DNA from: a virus
Length of the DNA: 64,000 bases
Strand: one strand, 5' to 3'
Virus record (IMG/VR): IMGVR_UViG_3300040751_002893
Span: 25,684 to 89,683 of that record
Part shown: in pieces, positions 1 to 6,932 of the stretch
How the letters are laid out: the number at the start of each line of letters is the position of its first letter
Position numbering within the stretch: position 1 is the stretch's first letter
Translations under genes and position numbers: made by a program
The notes under the pieces: generated by a model
Databases searched by the model: none
The model's input: the letters and a program-made list of their open reading frames with translations, nothing else
Told to the model about the DNA's origin: nothing

Positions 1-779
1 TGACCAGATGTAAGGTCTCCATGCAACAAGTACACAGAACACTTTCTATCTTTGTATTCTCCGAGCATTTGCTTCATTCGCTTTTGAAGATGCTCCCAAT
101 CCATAACAGAGTTGGATGCAATATTGGTCTTGATAACAAGTCCAACCTCTTGATCGATAAACTCTTCAACAAACCACTTCAACATATTATCGAAGTTCTT
201 GCGAGGAGAGATTTGAGATACAGCAAGGAAGTTGAAATCATGCTTAAGTTCCAAGCCTTTGATCTCTTCAGGTTCGTGACGCTCTGTATTTTCCCATACA
301 ACATCAACAGGAACATTAATTTTATAAGGAACTTTCTCTCCAGTCTGTTGATTGATTGCTTCCGCTACTGTATCGACAAGCGATGTCTTTGCATGGTTAG
401 AAACAACCAATACTTTATCCATTTCATTACACTTTGGTAACCACTGAGGAGAACACTTGTGCGTCTCAATACCAGCAGTATAACCAATGTTGATTGGAGC
501 AATCTTTTGGAATTCATTTGGAATTGTTATTTGTAAAGACATGTCAACTTGAAGTTGCTTTCGTTGAATAAGAACTTGAGTTAATGTGATTCTCTCATCC
601 ATCCATGTTCTAAACTCCGACTGTTCCCATACCCAGCCGGTCTTTCCCCAAGCAATGGGGAGAATATAAATATCAAACTCATCTTCTTGAGATTTCAATG
701 CTCTCAAAGCAAAGCGAGCCTGTTCGCCATATCCTGATTGTGAAAGGACAGGGCCTCTTACTAAAATTTTCTTTTTCAT
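1..779 (-). CDS. Glycosyltransferase, partial (C-terminus beyond window edge)
   Basis: Open frame from ATG at 779 that runs off the left edge without a stop. It begins MKKKILVRGPVLSQSGYGEQ, the glycine-rich first strand of a GT-B glycosyltransferase, and later has VLVVSNHAKTSL and AVSQISPRKNFDNMLKWF, the linker and second Rossmann half of GT1/GT4-like enzymes. It overlaps the stop of the next gene as TAATG, so the two glycosyltransferases are translationally coupled. It probably moves a sugar from a nucleotide-sugar donor to DNA, virion or host glycan; the acceptor is unknown. The acceptor-binding E-x7-E motif would lie outside the window. Confidence 0.8.
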   Translation of the reverse strand, partial: MKKKILVRGPVLSQSGYGEQARFALRALKSQEDEFDIYILPIAWGKTGWVWEQSEFRTWMDERITLTQVLIQRKQLQVDMSLQITIPNEFQKIAPINIGYTAGIETHKCSPQWLPKCNEMDKVLVVSNHAKTSLVDTVAEAINQQTGEKVPYKINVPVDVVWENTERHEPEEIKGLELKHDFNFLAVSQISPRKNFDNMLKWFVEEFIDQEVGLVIKTNIASNSVMDWEHLQKRMKQMLGEYKDRKCSVYLLHGDLTSG

Positions 780-2044
780 TACGCTACCTCCACAAATCGA
801 ACGCCATTGTAATTCTTTCTATTTTCCCATGAGCCTTCTTCTTCATGAATCTTATCCATAAAGTCAACCCACGTATTATTGAAAGTTTCGAAGTTATAAT
901 TCGTTTCAACATGCTTGCGGCCAGCCATACCCATCTTACGTCTTTCAACGGCTCCCATGTCGTAAATCTTCGACAATGCGGAAAGAAAATGGTCTTTGTT
1001 GAGACGGTCTTCGTAAATATAAGGAACATCTTGGGACCCGATGATAGACTTTGAGGAGGGGAGGAGGGGGACTCCAAACATTTCTGCTCCGGAGATAACC
1101 TGTTCTTGTAGACCGCCCGTCATGTTAACAATAATTGGGGTTCCGCAAGAGAGGGATTCAAGTGTTGCAAGACCAAAGCCTTCAGCATCTGAAATATTAA
1201 TAGTACAGTCAGCCATGTTATACATAGCAGCTAAATGTTCCGGGGGGAGCTTCTTGGTTGAAAGGAGTACTTGTCTATCATCAAGTCCCAGATGTTCGAT
1301 AATGTGTGTGAGATCTTGACCGTGAGGGTCTTTGGGGTCTGTGTGCATAAGGAGTTGTGCTTTGTCGTGGAGTCCACGTTTATCAAGCCACTCTTTAAAC
1401 CAGAATATCAAAGTACCAGATTGCTTTCTTCGGGCGTTTCTATTATTCCAGAAGAAAATAACCTTGTCTCGGTCAGACTCAGGTAAACTGTCTTTTCGTA
1501 TATTCTCAATCTGTTCTGGAGTGTAAGGCTTGAACACCTTCTCATTGACAGCATGAGGAATATATTTTCGTCTTACTTCAGGTGCTGCTTGTCTTACAAT
1601 ATCATCTGTTAGTTTTGAGATAGTTGCAACAGCATCGTTAGAAATATAGAATTTTCGGTTGAACATTGGCACAGGATAGTTATCCCATACATGATAATAA
1701 ACCATAGGCATGAGAGGGCGAATCTCATTTTCAATTTGCCATAACCAACCCCAGAAACGTGGATCAGTCATAAACCAGAGAATATCTGGTCTTTCGGTTC
1801 GGATAACGGAACGAATCATTTCTTGTGTTCCATATCCATCGACAGGAATAATTTTCCAGTCTTCTCCATAAGGTTCAACTTTCTTAGGAGAATAGTCGTT
1901 GTGTTTGATTGCGCCTCCTAGGGAGACGATAGAATAGCGACCGGTGTTGAGAAGAGCTTCGCACATATATTTTGTTTGAGTCCCAACACCGGACGGGGAC
2001 AGGGGATGGTCCGATAGTGTTAATACTTTAATTTTCTTTGTCAA
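779..2044 (-). CDS. Glycosyltransferase family 4-like (GT-B fold)
   Basis: 421 residues, full length for GT4. The N-terminal half starts KVLTLSDHPLSPSGVGTQT (GT-B donor/acceptor loop). The C-terminal half has DAEGFGLATLESLSCGTP, the E-x7-E nucleotide-sugar motif, followed by a G-G-x-x-E-Q stretch. Not membrane-bound. It has its own strong promoter and is the first gene of a pair with the glycosyltransferase downstream. The phosphomannomutase (11.5-12.3 kb) and mannose-type cupin (46.9 kb) elsewhere in the window could feed it activated mannose-like sugar (inference). Target of glycosylation unknown. Confidence 0.88.
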   Translation of the reverse strand: MTKKIKVLTLSDHPLSPSGVGTQTKYMCEALLNTGRYSIVSLGGAIKHNDYSPKKVEPYGEDWKIIPVDGYGTQEMIRSVIRTERPDILWFMTDPRFWGWLWQIENEIRPLMPMVYYHVWDNYPVPMFNRKFYISNDAVATISKLTDDIVRQAAPEVRRKYIPHAVNEKVFKPYTPEQIENIRKDSLPESDRDKVIFFWNNRNARRKQSGTLIFWFKEWLDKRGLHDKAQLLMHTDPKDPHGQDLTHIIEHLGLDDRQVLLSTKKLPPEHLAAMYNMADCTINISDAEGFGLATLESLSCGTPIIVNMTGGLQEQVISGAEMFGVPLLPSSKSIIGSQDVPYIYEDRLNKDHFLSALSKIYDMGAVERRKMGMAGRKHVETNYNFETFNNTWVDFMDKIHEEEGSWENRKNYNGVRFVEVA

Positions 2045-2072
2045 GGTATACCTCTTTGTATGTTATATTATT

Positions 2073-2101
2073 AGTATAACATGTCTATCGGATGTTGTCA
2101 A
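2073..2101 (-). promoter_or_regulatory. Sigma-70 promoter of the glycosyltransferase pair
   Basis: On the minus strand TTGACA, 17 bp, TATACT, about 30 bp upstream of the ATG at 2044. There is no GGACA palindrome, unlike the promoters of the middle region. Confidence 0.85.
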
Positions 2102-2130
2102 GAAAAAAGTTAAACTTTTTTTATTTTTTT

Positions 2131-3654
2131 TTATTGTTGCTCGTACCAGTTGATTGAAACAGCGCCATCGATTTGTGAATTCGAAGTCTTGATGGCTATC
2201 AATAAATGATCACCAGGCCCGAAAGCAAAATTGTAGTCCAAAAGACTTTCTGATCTTCCAGACGCAGATCCGATAACCAACTCATAAAAAGGTAAACCAG
2301 ATGTGGTTATGGTCTGTGTACCTGGGTTTAGTTCGGCATAAGATACAATACTATTGTTTTCGTCGATATATTCAAAGTTAACATCCCCAGATACTTCTGC
2401 ATTTAAGAAAAAACCTATTGTTAGAGTCTTATTATTAACCTCATTTGAACCAGCGATTTTGAGTGGGTCAAATTCTCCGAAACAAGATTCTCCATTAAAA
2501 ACTCTATTCGCTTTCATCATAACAAATGGCTTATAAACTTGACTGGTATTTACATTTGTAAAGTTACGTGAATAAGCAAATTTAGGATCAAGTTTGTAAA
2601 GATCTCCTTCGACATAAGCAGCCATTGAAGCAGTTCTAAGCTCAACAGAAGTTGTGCCTCCAATATTAGCAGAGGTTGCAAGTACATTGATGTTTGGGTT
2701 TTTAAGAACGGGTGTTGTTCTTGCATTAGCATTTTTAATCTCGTGGAATTGTTGAGGGCCTCCGGTTTCCGGATTCTCTATATAAAACTTAGCATTACCA
2801 AACCCAAGATATTGAAAACCAATTTGAAACACATTTCCCATTTGTGGTTCAAATACCATTCTGCTTGGACCATTGCCATCAAGCGTATCAATATTGAAAG
2901 AGCCTGAAGGGATGAAAGTGTTGGTTTGTGCTTCACCGGCTTTTGTTTGAGAGAATGTCCCAACTATGCTATTTCCGGTAGCAGTGTATATGCCATCCAT
3001 TAAACCAGATCTTGCAGAGATAAAATAAACAGAATCTCCGATAGCATCGGCCAGCCAACCACCATTCCCAACATTAGAATAATCATATAAAGAAAGTTGA
3101 TAAGCGGTTTGAGAAGGGTCACTGGCACCGGTTACAGGTACGCTGATAGCACTGCTGTCTAGTGTAACTAAAACATCGCCTGTTCCTGCACCTGTTGTTA
3201 TTGTAAGTTTTCGAATCTCTCTTTGACCATCTTCTGAATGAAGGATTCCAAAATTATTTCCAAAGTATCCAATGAAATATCCACACTCTGATGAACCAAG
3301 TCCAATAAACTGTGCGTTTCCTGCCGATGGTGTATCAAATAAAGCAGTCGCCCTCATCATAGAGCCTTGTCCCGGCTTATATTTAAGTCCTCGTCTCAGT
3401 TGGACGACAGCAGAACCAGAAGGATCAGTTCCAGAATCAAGAACAGCCATACCATCAGATACTGTTAAAGTTCCACCAGCGAATTGTCTATCAGAGAAAA
3501 TTTGATTGTTGACGTTAAACACGAAGTCACCTTGAGCGACAGGTGTTAACTTTGCTGTTAGAATCTCACCAAATGTGCTTAATGGAGAGTCAATCGCAAC
3601 ACTCGTTGATCCATCCGCATTTGTTTTTTTCTTGCTTAAATCTGTAAAACCCAT
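2131..3654 (-). CDS. Virion structural / tail-appendage-like protein
   Basis: 507 residues from the ATG at 3654, which overlaps the upstream stop as TAATG; an in-frame extension to 3741 lies inside the upstream gene and is discarded. Starts MGFTDLSKKKTNADGSTS. Rich in G, S, T, N with long beta-strand patterns (for example GNAQFIGLGSSECGYFIGYF), typical of phage fibre or baseplate appendage proteins. No enzyme motif. Sits immediately before the glycosyltransferase unit. Assignment as a virion protein is from composition and context only. Confidence 0.6.
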   Translation of the reverse strand: MGFTDLSKKKTNADGSTSVAIDSPLSTFGEILTAKLTPVAQGDFVFNVNNQIFSDRQFAGGTLTVSDGMAVLDSGTDPSGSAVVQLRRGLKYKPGQGSMMRATALFDTPSAGNAQFIGLGSSECGYFIGYFGNNFGILHSEDGQREIRKLTITTGAGTGDVLVTLDSSAISVPVTGASDPSQTAYQLSLYDYSNVGNGGWLADAIGDSVYFISARSGLMDGIYTATGNSIVGTFSQTKAGEAQTNTFIPSGSFNIDTLDGNGPSRMVFEPQMGNVFQIGFQYLGFGNAKFYIENPETGGPQQFHEIKNANARTTPVLKNPNINVLATSANIGGTTSVELRTASMAAYVEGDLYKLDPKFAYSRNFTNVNTSQVYKPFVMMKANRVFNGESCFGEFDPLKIAGSNEVNNKTLTIGFFLNAEVSGDVNFEYIDENNSIVSYAELNPGTQTITTSGLPFYELVIGSASGRSESLLDYNFAFGPGDHLLIAIKTSNSQIDGAVSINWYEQQ

Positions 3655-4067
3655 TATCCTACTCCTGCTGAACCAGACCAATTGTTTGGTAAGTGTGATG
3701 CTGCAATTCCTGTTAGTCCGGCAATAACAGAGGCAGAACATTCAAATGTAGTCGAATCACTCAATAAATAAACCTTTGTAACTTTGAATTCTGCTTCAAA
3801 GCTTTCGCTATTATTGAGTATGCCATAGTTGTTGTTTTCAGCACCGTTGATACCATTAACAGAGAACCCAAAACGCAATGGAACATTTGGCTCTGAGCTT
3901 GGTAATGTATTTGTTATAACAACAAAGCGAGACACTGAATCAAATGAAATCTCTAAAGGATCTGAACCTGTAACAGGCACATTTAGAGACGCTGTAAGAA
4001 AAGGTCTTGCGGATGTCTGAAATGATGGGACATGACCGAGACCATATGTATATTGAAAAGAAGACAC
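3654..4067 (-). CDS. Small beta-rich virion-type protein (GTG start)
   Basis: 137 residues if started at the GTG at 4067, which has GAGGG eight bases upstream. The frame is open to an ATG at 4145, but that start lies before a terminator-like hairpin and overlaps the upstream gene, so GTG is preferred. Rich in S, T, N, F and V, with VPVTGSDPLEISFDS, a phrase resembling one in the downstream appendage protein (SVPVTGASDPSQ). Coupled to that gene by TAATG. Probably a companion appendage subunit; function unknown. Confidence 0.55.
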   Translation of the reverse strand: MSSFQYTYGLGHVPSFQTSARPFLTASLNVPVTGSDPLEISFDSVSRFVVITNTLPSSEPNVPLRFGFSVNGINGAENNNYGILNNSESFEAEFKVTKVYLLSDSTTFECSASVIAGLTGIAASHLPNNWSGSAGVG

Positions 4068-4106
4068 AAAAAAACCCTCGTAACTACTATTAAATAGAAA
4101 CGAGGG
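4068..4106 (-). terminator. Hairpin plus T7 tract; also carries the SD of the next gene
   Basis: Minus strand: CCCTCGT, an 18-nt loop with an inner CTATT/AATAG pairing, ACGAGGG, then seven T. It lies just after the stop of the Cas4-like gene. The 3' arm GAGGG is placed as the Shine-Dalgarno for the GTG at 4067, so the element may terminate most transcripts and also sequester the start of the next gene. Confidence 0.65.
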
Positions 4107-4113
4107 TGTTATT

Positions 4114-4872
4114 TTACTTACAATGTTCTGTTTTATAGAACTCACATCCTTGACATGATCTTCGGTCTTTAACGTGATTCTGTTTTGATATATGTATGAG
4201 AGCCGTTGTTAGTAACTTTGTTGCGTTCTCAACCTTACGAGGGCCAGATGTGACACGAAAGATCTCAACGTTGTCTTTCTTGGCTGTTCTCTTCAAGAGA
4301 GCAAAATGAGTCTCAACCAATTTAGGATCAATATCATATTTTTGACACCAGAATTTTTTATACAGAGTCAACTGATATGTGATATATTTATCAGATCGCT
4401 TTTTGGCATCCCAACCCCAAGAACATGTCTTCCAATCAATGATGTGAAATTTTCCATCAGATGTGCGAATTACAAGGTCAATAAAGCCTTTGAAGTTGTA
4501 ACCAGTGTCACTATCCTTTACTTCTTCGTAAAGCTGTTCTTCAACGGAAAATACCTCATATTCACCGAAAATTTTAGTAAGTTGAGGCATGATCTGAGGA
4601 GATATAAGTTTTGCTTGCTCTCGCATCTCTGTGATCAACTTATCTTCTTCCATTCCGATAGCTTCAAGTTCTTTCTCAAACGAAAGGTTAAAGAAATCTT
4701 CGGGATCTTCAACCTTATCATAAACGAGATTCTCACATAAAAAGTGAAGCGCTCTTCCGAACGCTGTGAATTGATTGCCTACAAATTTCTTTACACGGTC
4801 TTGGTAGGAAAGCTTTCGCTTGTATGGACATTCAGCCCACGTTTTAAGTTCAGAATAAGATATATGTTTCAT
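4114..4872 (-). CDS. Cas4/RecB-like PD-(D/E)XK nuclease with Fe-S cysteines
   Basis: 252 residues from ATG 4872 (overlaps upstream stop as ATGA; SD GGAGG). N-terminal Y-S-x-L-x-T-W-x-x-C-P-x-x-x, central GFIDLVI with IIDWKTC (PD-(D/E)XK core: D, then D-x-K), and a C-terminal CQGCEFYKTEHC. One N-terminal plus three C-terminal cysteines is the layout of the 4Fe-4S cluster of Cas4/AddB-type exonucleases. Likely a DNA exonuclease for recombination or end processing. No Cas genes nearby. Confidence 0.85.
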   Translation of the reverse strand: MKHISYSELKTWAECPYKRKLSYQDRVKKFVGNQFTAFGRALHFLCENLVYDKVEDPEDFFNLSFEKELEAIGMEEDKLITEMREQAKLISPQIMPQLTKIFGEYEVFSVEEQLYEEVKDSDTGYNFKGFIDLVIRTSDGKFHIIDWKTCSWGWDAKKRSDKYITYQLTLYKKFWCQKYDIDPKLVETHFALLKRTAKKDNVEIFRVTSGPRKVENATKLLTTALIHISKQNHVKDRRSCQGCEFYKTEHCK

Positions 4873-5543
4873 TGGTCCTCCATTTTGTGTAATGATTTTA
4901 TCTTTGTAAAAAGAGCAGGGCACATTTGCGCTAACTCTTTTTTATTATCCATGCAATATTCTTCAAATCCACGAGCAAAATATTCTCGCATTGAAGTTGC
5001 TGCATAGGGCGATGGGAATAGTCCTCCAACAAAATGCCACATCGCATCATAAGTTACGTCTTGATAAAGATAGTCGTCTATCTTCTGGACAAACTCGGTT
5101 TTAAATTGTAATTCTTGTGGCGGTTCATAGTCATGATTCTTAAGATCTTGGAACAAACGCTTTCTTTTTCCTAAGAACTCTCTCTGTATTGCTCCATCAT
5201 CATAAATGTGATGGCCATAGAGTTCTTCAACAGAATGAGCAATCTCGTGAATGATATCGTCTATCATATCTTTATCATCATCTTGTTCATTTGTCAAGTA
5301 AATTGCACCATCTTGATAGATAGCGTTTGCATCTCGTTCTTCAAGGTGCTTAAACTTACCAACATAAATCATATCAACACCACGAAGCAAAGTATATGGA
5401 ACTCTCATCTTAATATATTTAAGTATAAAGTTCATATCAATATGCTCGGGCAATTGGTCTTTGATAAAAATTTCTATGTTGTGCAAGCTGTAGGTATCCT
5501 TCATTCGTTTAGATTTATTCATTGATTCATTTAACCACTTCAT
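4869..5543 (-). CDS. Zincin-type metallopeptidase (HEIAH)
   Basis: 224 residues. ATG 5543 is chosen because GGAG sits six bases upstream; an ATG four codons earlier has no SD. DIIHEIAHSVEEL supplies the HExxH zinc site and SMREYFARGFEEY about 80 residues later the third acidic ligand, an arrangement like the anthrax-lethal-factor-like superfamily. No signal peptide. Co-transcribed with the Cas4-like gene. Possibly a virion maturation or host-directed protease; substrate unknown. Confidence 0.75.
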   Translation of the reverse strand: MKWLNESMNKSKRMKDTYSLHNIEIFIKDQLPEHIDMNFILKYIKMRVPYTLLRGVDMIYVGKFKHLEERDANAIYQDGAIYLTNEQDDDKDMIDDIIHEIAHSVEELYGHHIYDDGAIQREFLGKRKRLFQDLKNHDYEPPQELQFKTEFVQKIDDYLYQDVTYDAMWHFVGGLFPSPYAATSMREYFARGFEEYCMDNKKELAQMCPALFTKIKSLHKMEDQ

Positions 5544-5564
5544 TGTGTTCTCCATTATATTATT

Positions 5565-5593
5565 ATAATAACATAGTAAGATAAAGTTGTCAA
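5565..5593 (-). promoter_or_regulatory. Sigma-70 promoter of the metallopeptidase/nuclease unit
   Basis: Minus strand TTGACA, 17 bp, TATTAT. Just upstream, directly after the phoH stop, is a CTATTTATA motif (5602-5611). Confidence 0.8.
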
Positions 5594-5612
5594 GAAAAAA
5601 GATATAAATAGT

Positions 5613-6932
5613 TTACAGAACTTTGGATGCCAGTGTTGCGATCTTAGATCTTTCACCTTTTCTGAAAGTGATGTGTCCAGCCAAGTCAGCATGCTTGAAT
5701 TTCTCAATAGCATAAGTCAAGCCATTTGAGGTTTCGTTGGTATAGATGTTATCTATCTGCTCAATATCTCCGGTCAAGATAATCTTTGTGTTCTCACCAA
5801 CACGAGTAATAATTGTCTTGACCTCATGGGCTGTAAGGTTCTGGGCTTCATCAATAATGATAAAAGCGTTTGAAATTGAGCGACCACGAATATATGTGAT
5901 TGCCTCAACTTCGATTTGACCTTTCTCAAAATAAGACTTGATTTGATTCTTGTTTCCGAGAATGAACTCAAGGTTGTCATGAATAGGCATCAACCATGGA
6001 AGCATTTTCTCTTCCATTGTTCCAGGAAGGAAACCGATATCTTTACCCATAGGTTGGACAGGGCGAGACACAACAATCTTCTTGTATTTTCTCTCGCCAA
6101 ACCCAAGAGTTTGTTCAAGTCCAGCAGCAATAGCCATAAGAGTTTTACCAGAACCTGCACGTCCAATAAGAGATACTAGAGGTATGTCATCGTCAAATAG
6201 TAAATCATAGGCAAATGTCTGTTCTTTATTGCGAGGAGAGACTCCCCAAGACTTAGAGTAGTCTTTGACGTTGATTCGCTTCAAAGGCGTTTTATGGTCG
6301 GAGAATCTGCAAATAGCGGACTTTTTTGGGTTGCTTGATGAGATAAGAAGAAGGAACTGATTTGGATATAGCTTTTCTTTTGTCATTGTCTCATCAAGAA
6401 ACTTTTCTTCGCCACAATAAAACTGCTCAATAAACTCATCGTCAACAAGTATCTCGGCAAAACCTTCGTATACCTTGTCTTTGTCTTCGATAACAGAGTT
6501 GGTTTCATAGTCTTCTGATATAAGACCGAGAGAGTCTGCAATAACTCGCATATTGATATCACGAGAAACAACGATAACTTTACGCTTTTCATTGTCAAGA
6601 GACTCTTGAACAGCAACGGATAAGATTTGATGATCTGGGACATTGAAGTCAAGGTCTTTTGGGAGAGCAGTTGATGCTTTTGCAACTCTCAATATTCCAA
6701 GACCTTTTCCAATGCGGAGGCCCTTTGATAGAGACCCTTTCATTCGAAGGCCATCAAGGTGCTTAATGATAAGGCGAGCATTGAAACCAACAGAGTCTTG
6801 TCGCTTCTTGTGCTTATCAACCTCTTCCAATACTTTGATTGGAATAACAATATCGTTATTCTTGAAACGATACAATGCGTTTGCATCGCTTAGAAAGACG
6901 CTTGTGTCAATAACATATGTTTTTTTTGCCAT
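5613..6932 (-). CDS. phoH: PIN-PhoH family ATPase
   Basis: 439 residues, the length of PIN-PhoH (PhoH2/YlaK-like) proteins. N-terminal PIN nuclease domain starts KTYVIDTSVFLSDANA (first acidic metal ligand) with later acidic residues near VVSRDINMRVIADSLG. C-terminal PhoH ATPase has Walker A SLIGRAGSGKT, Walker B FIIIDEAQN and sensor ILTGDIEQID. In the family these proteins couple RNA unwinding with RNase activity; in phages their role is unsettled. Its start directly abuts the stop of the upstream coiled-coil protein. Confidence 0.93.
   Translation of the reverse strand: MAKKTYVIDTSVFLSDANALYRFKNNDIVIPIKVLEEVDKHKKRQDSVGFNARLIIKHLDGLRMKGSLSKGLRIGKGLGILRVAKASTALPKDLDFNVPDHQILSVAVQESLDNEKRKVIVVSRDINMRVIADSLGLISEDYETNSVIEDKDKVYEGFAEILVDDEFIEQFYCGEEKFLDETMTKEKLYPNQFLLLISSSNPKKSAICRFSDHKTPLKRINVKDYSKSWGVSPRNKEQTFAYDLLFDDDIPLVSLIGRAGSGKTLMAIAAGLEQTLGFGERKYKKIVVSRPVQPMGKDIGFLPGTMEEKMLPWLMPIHDNLEFILGNKNQIKSYFEKGQIEVEAITYIRGRSISNAFIIIDEAQNLTAHEVKTIITRVGENTKIILTGDIEQIDNIYTNETSNGLTYAIEKFKHADLAGHITFRKGERSKIATLASKVL

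Noticed and set aside
2131-3741. Long N-terminal extension of the appendage protein (MFCLCYC..)
   Set aside because: Overlaps the upstream gene by 87 bp, whereas ATG 3654 gives the usual TAATG coupling.
4068-4145. ATG start at 4145 for the small appendage gene
   Set aside because: It would translate through a terminator-like hairpin and overlap the nuclease gene; GTG 4067 has a better SD.
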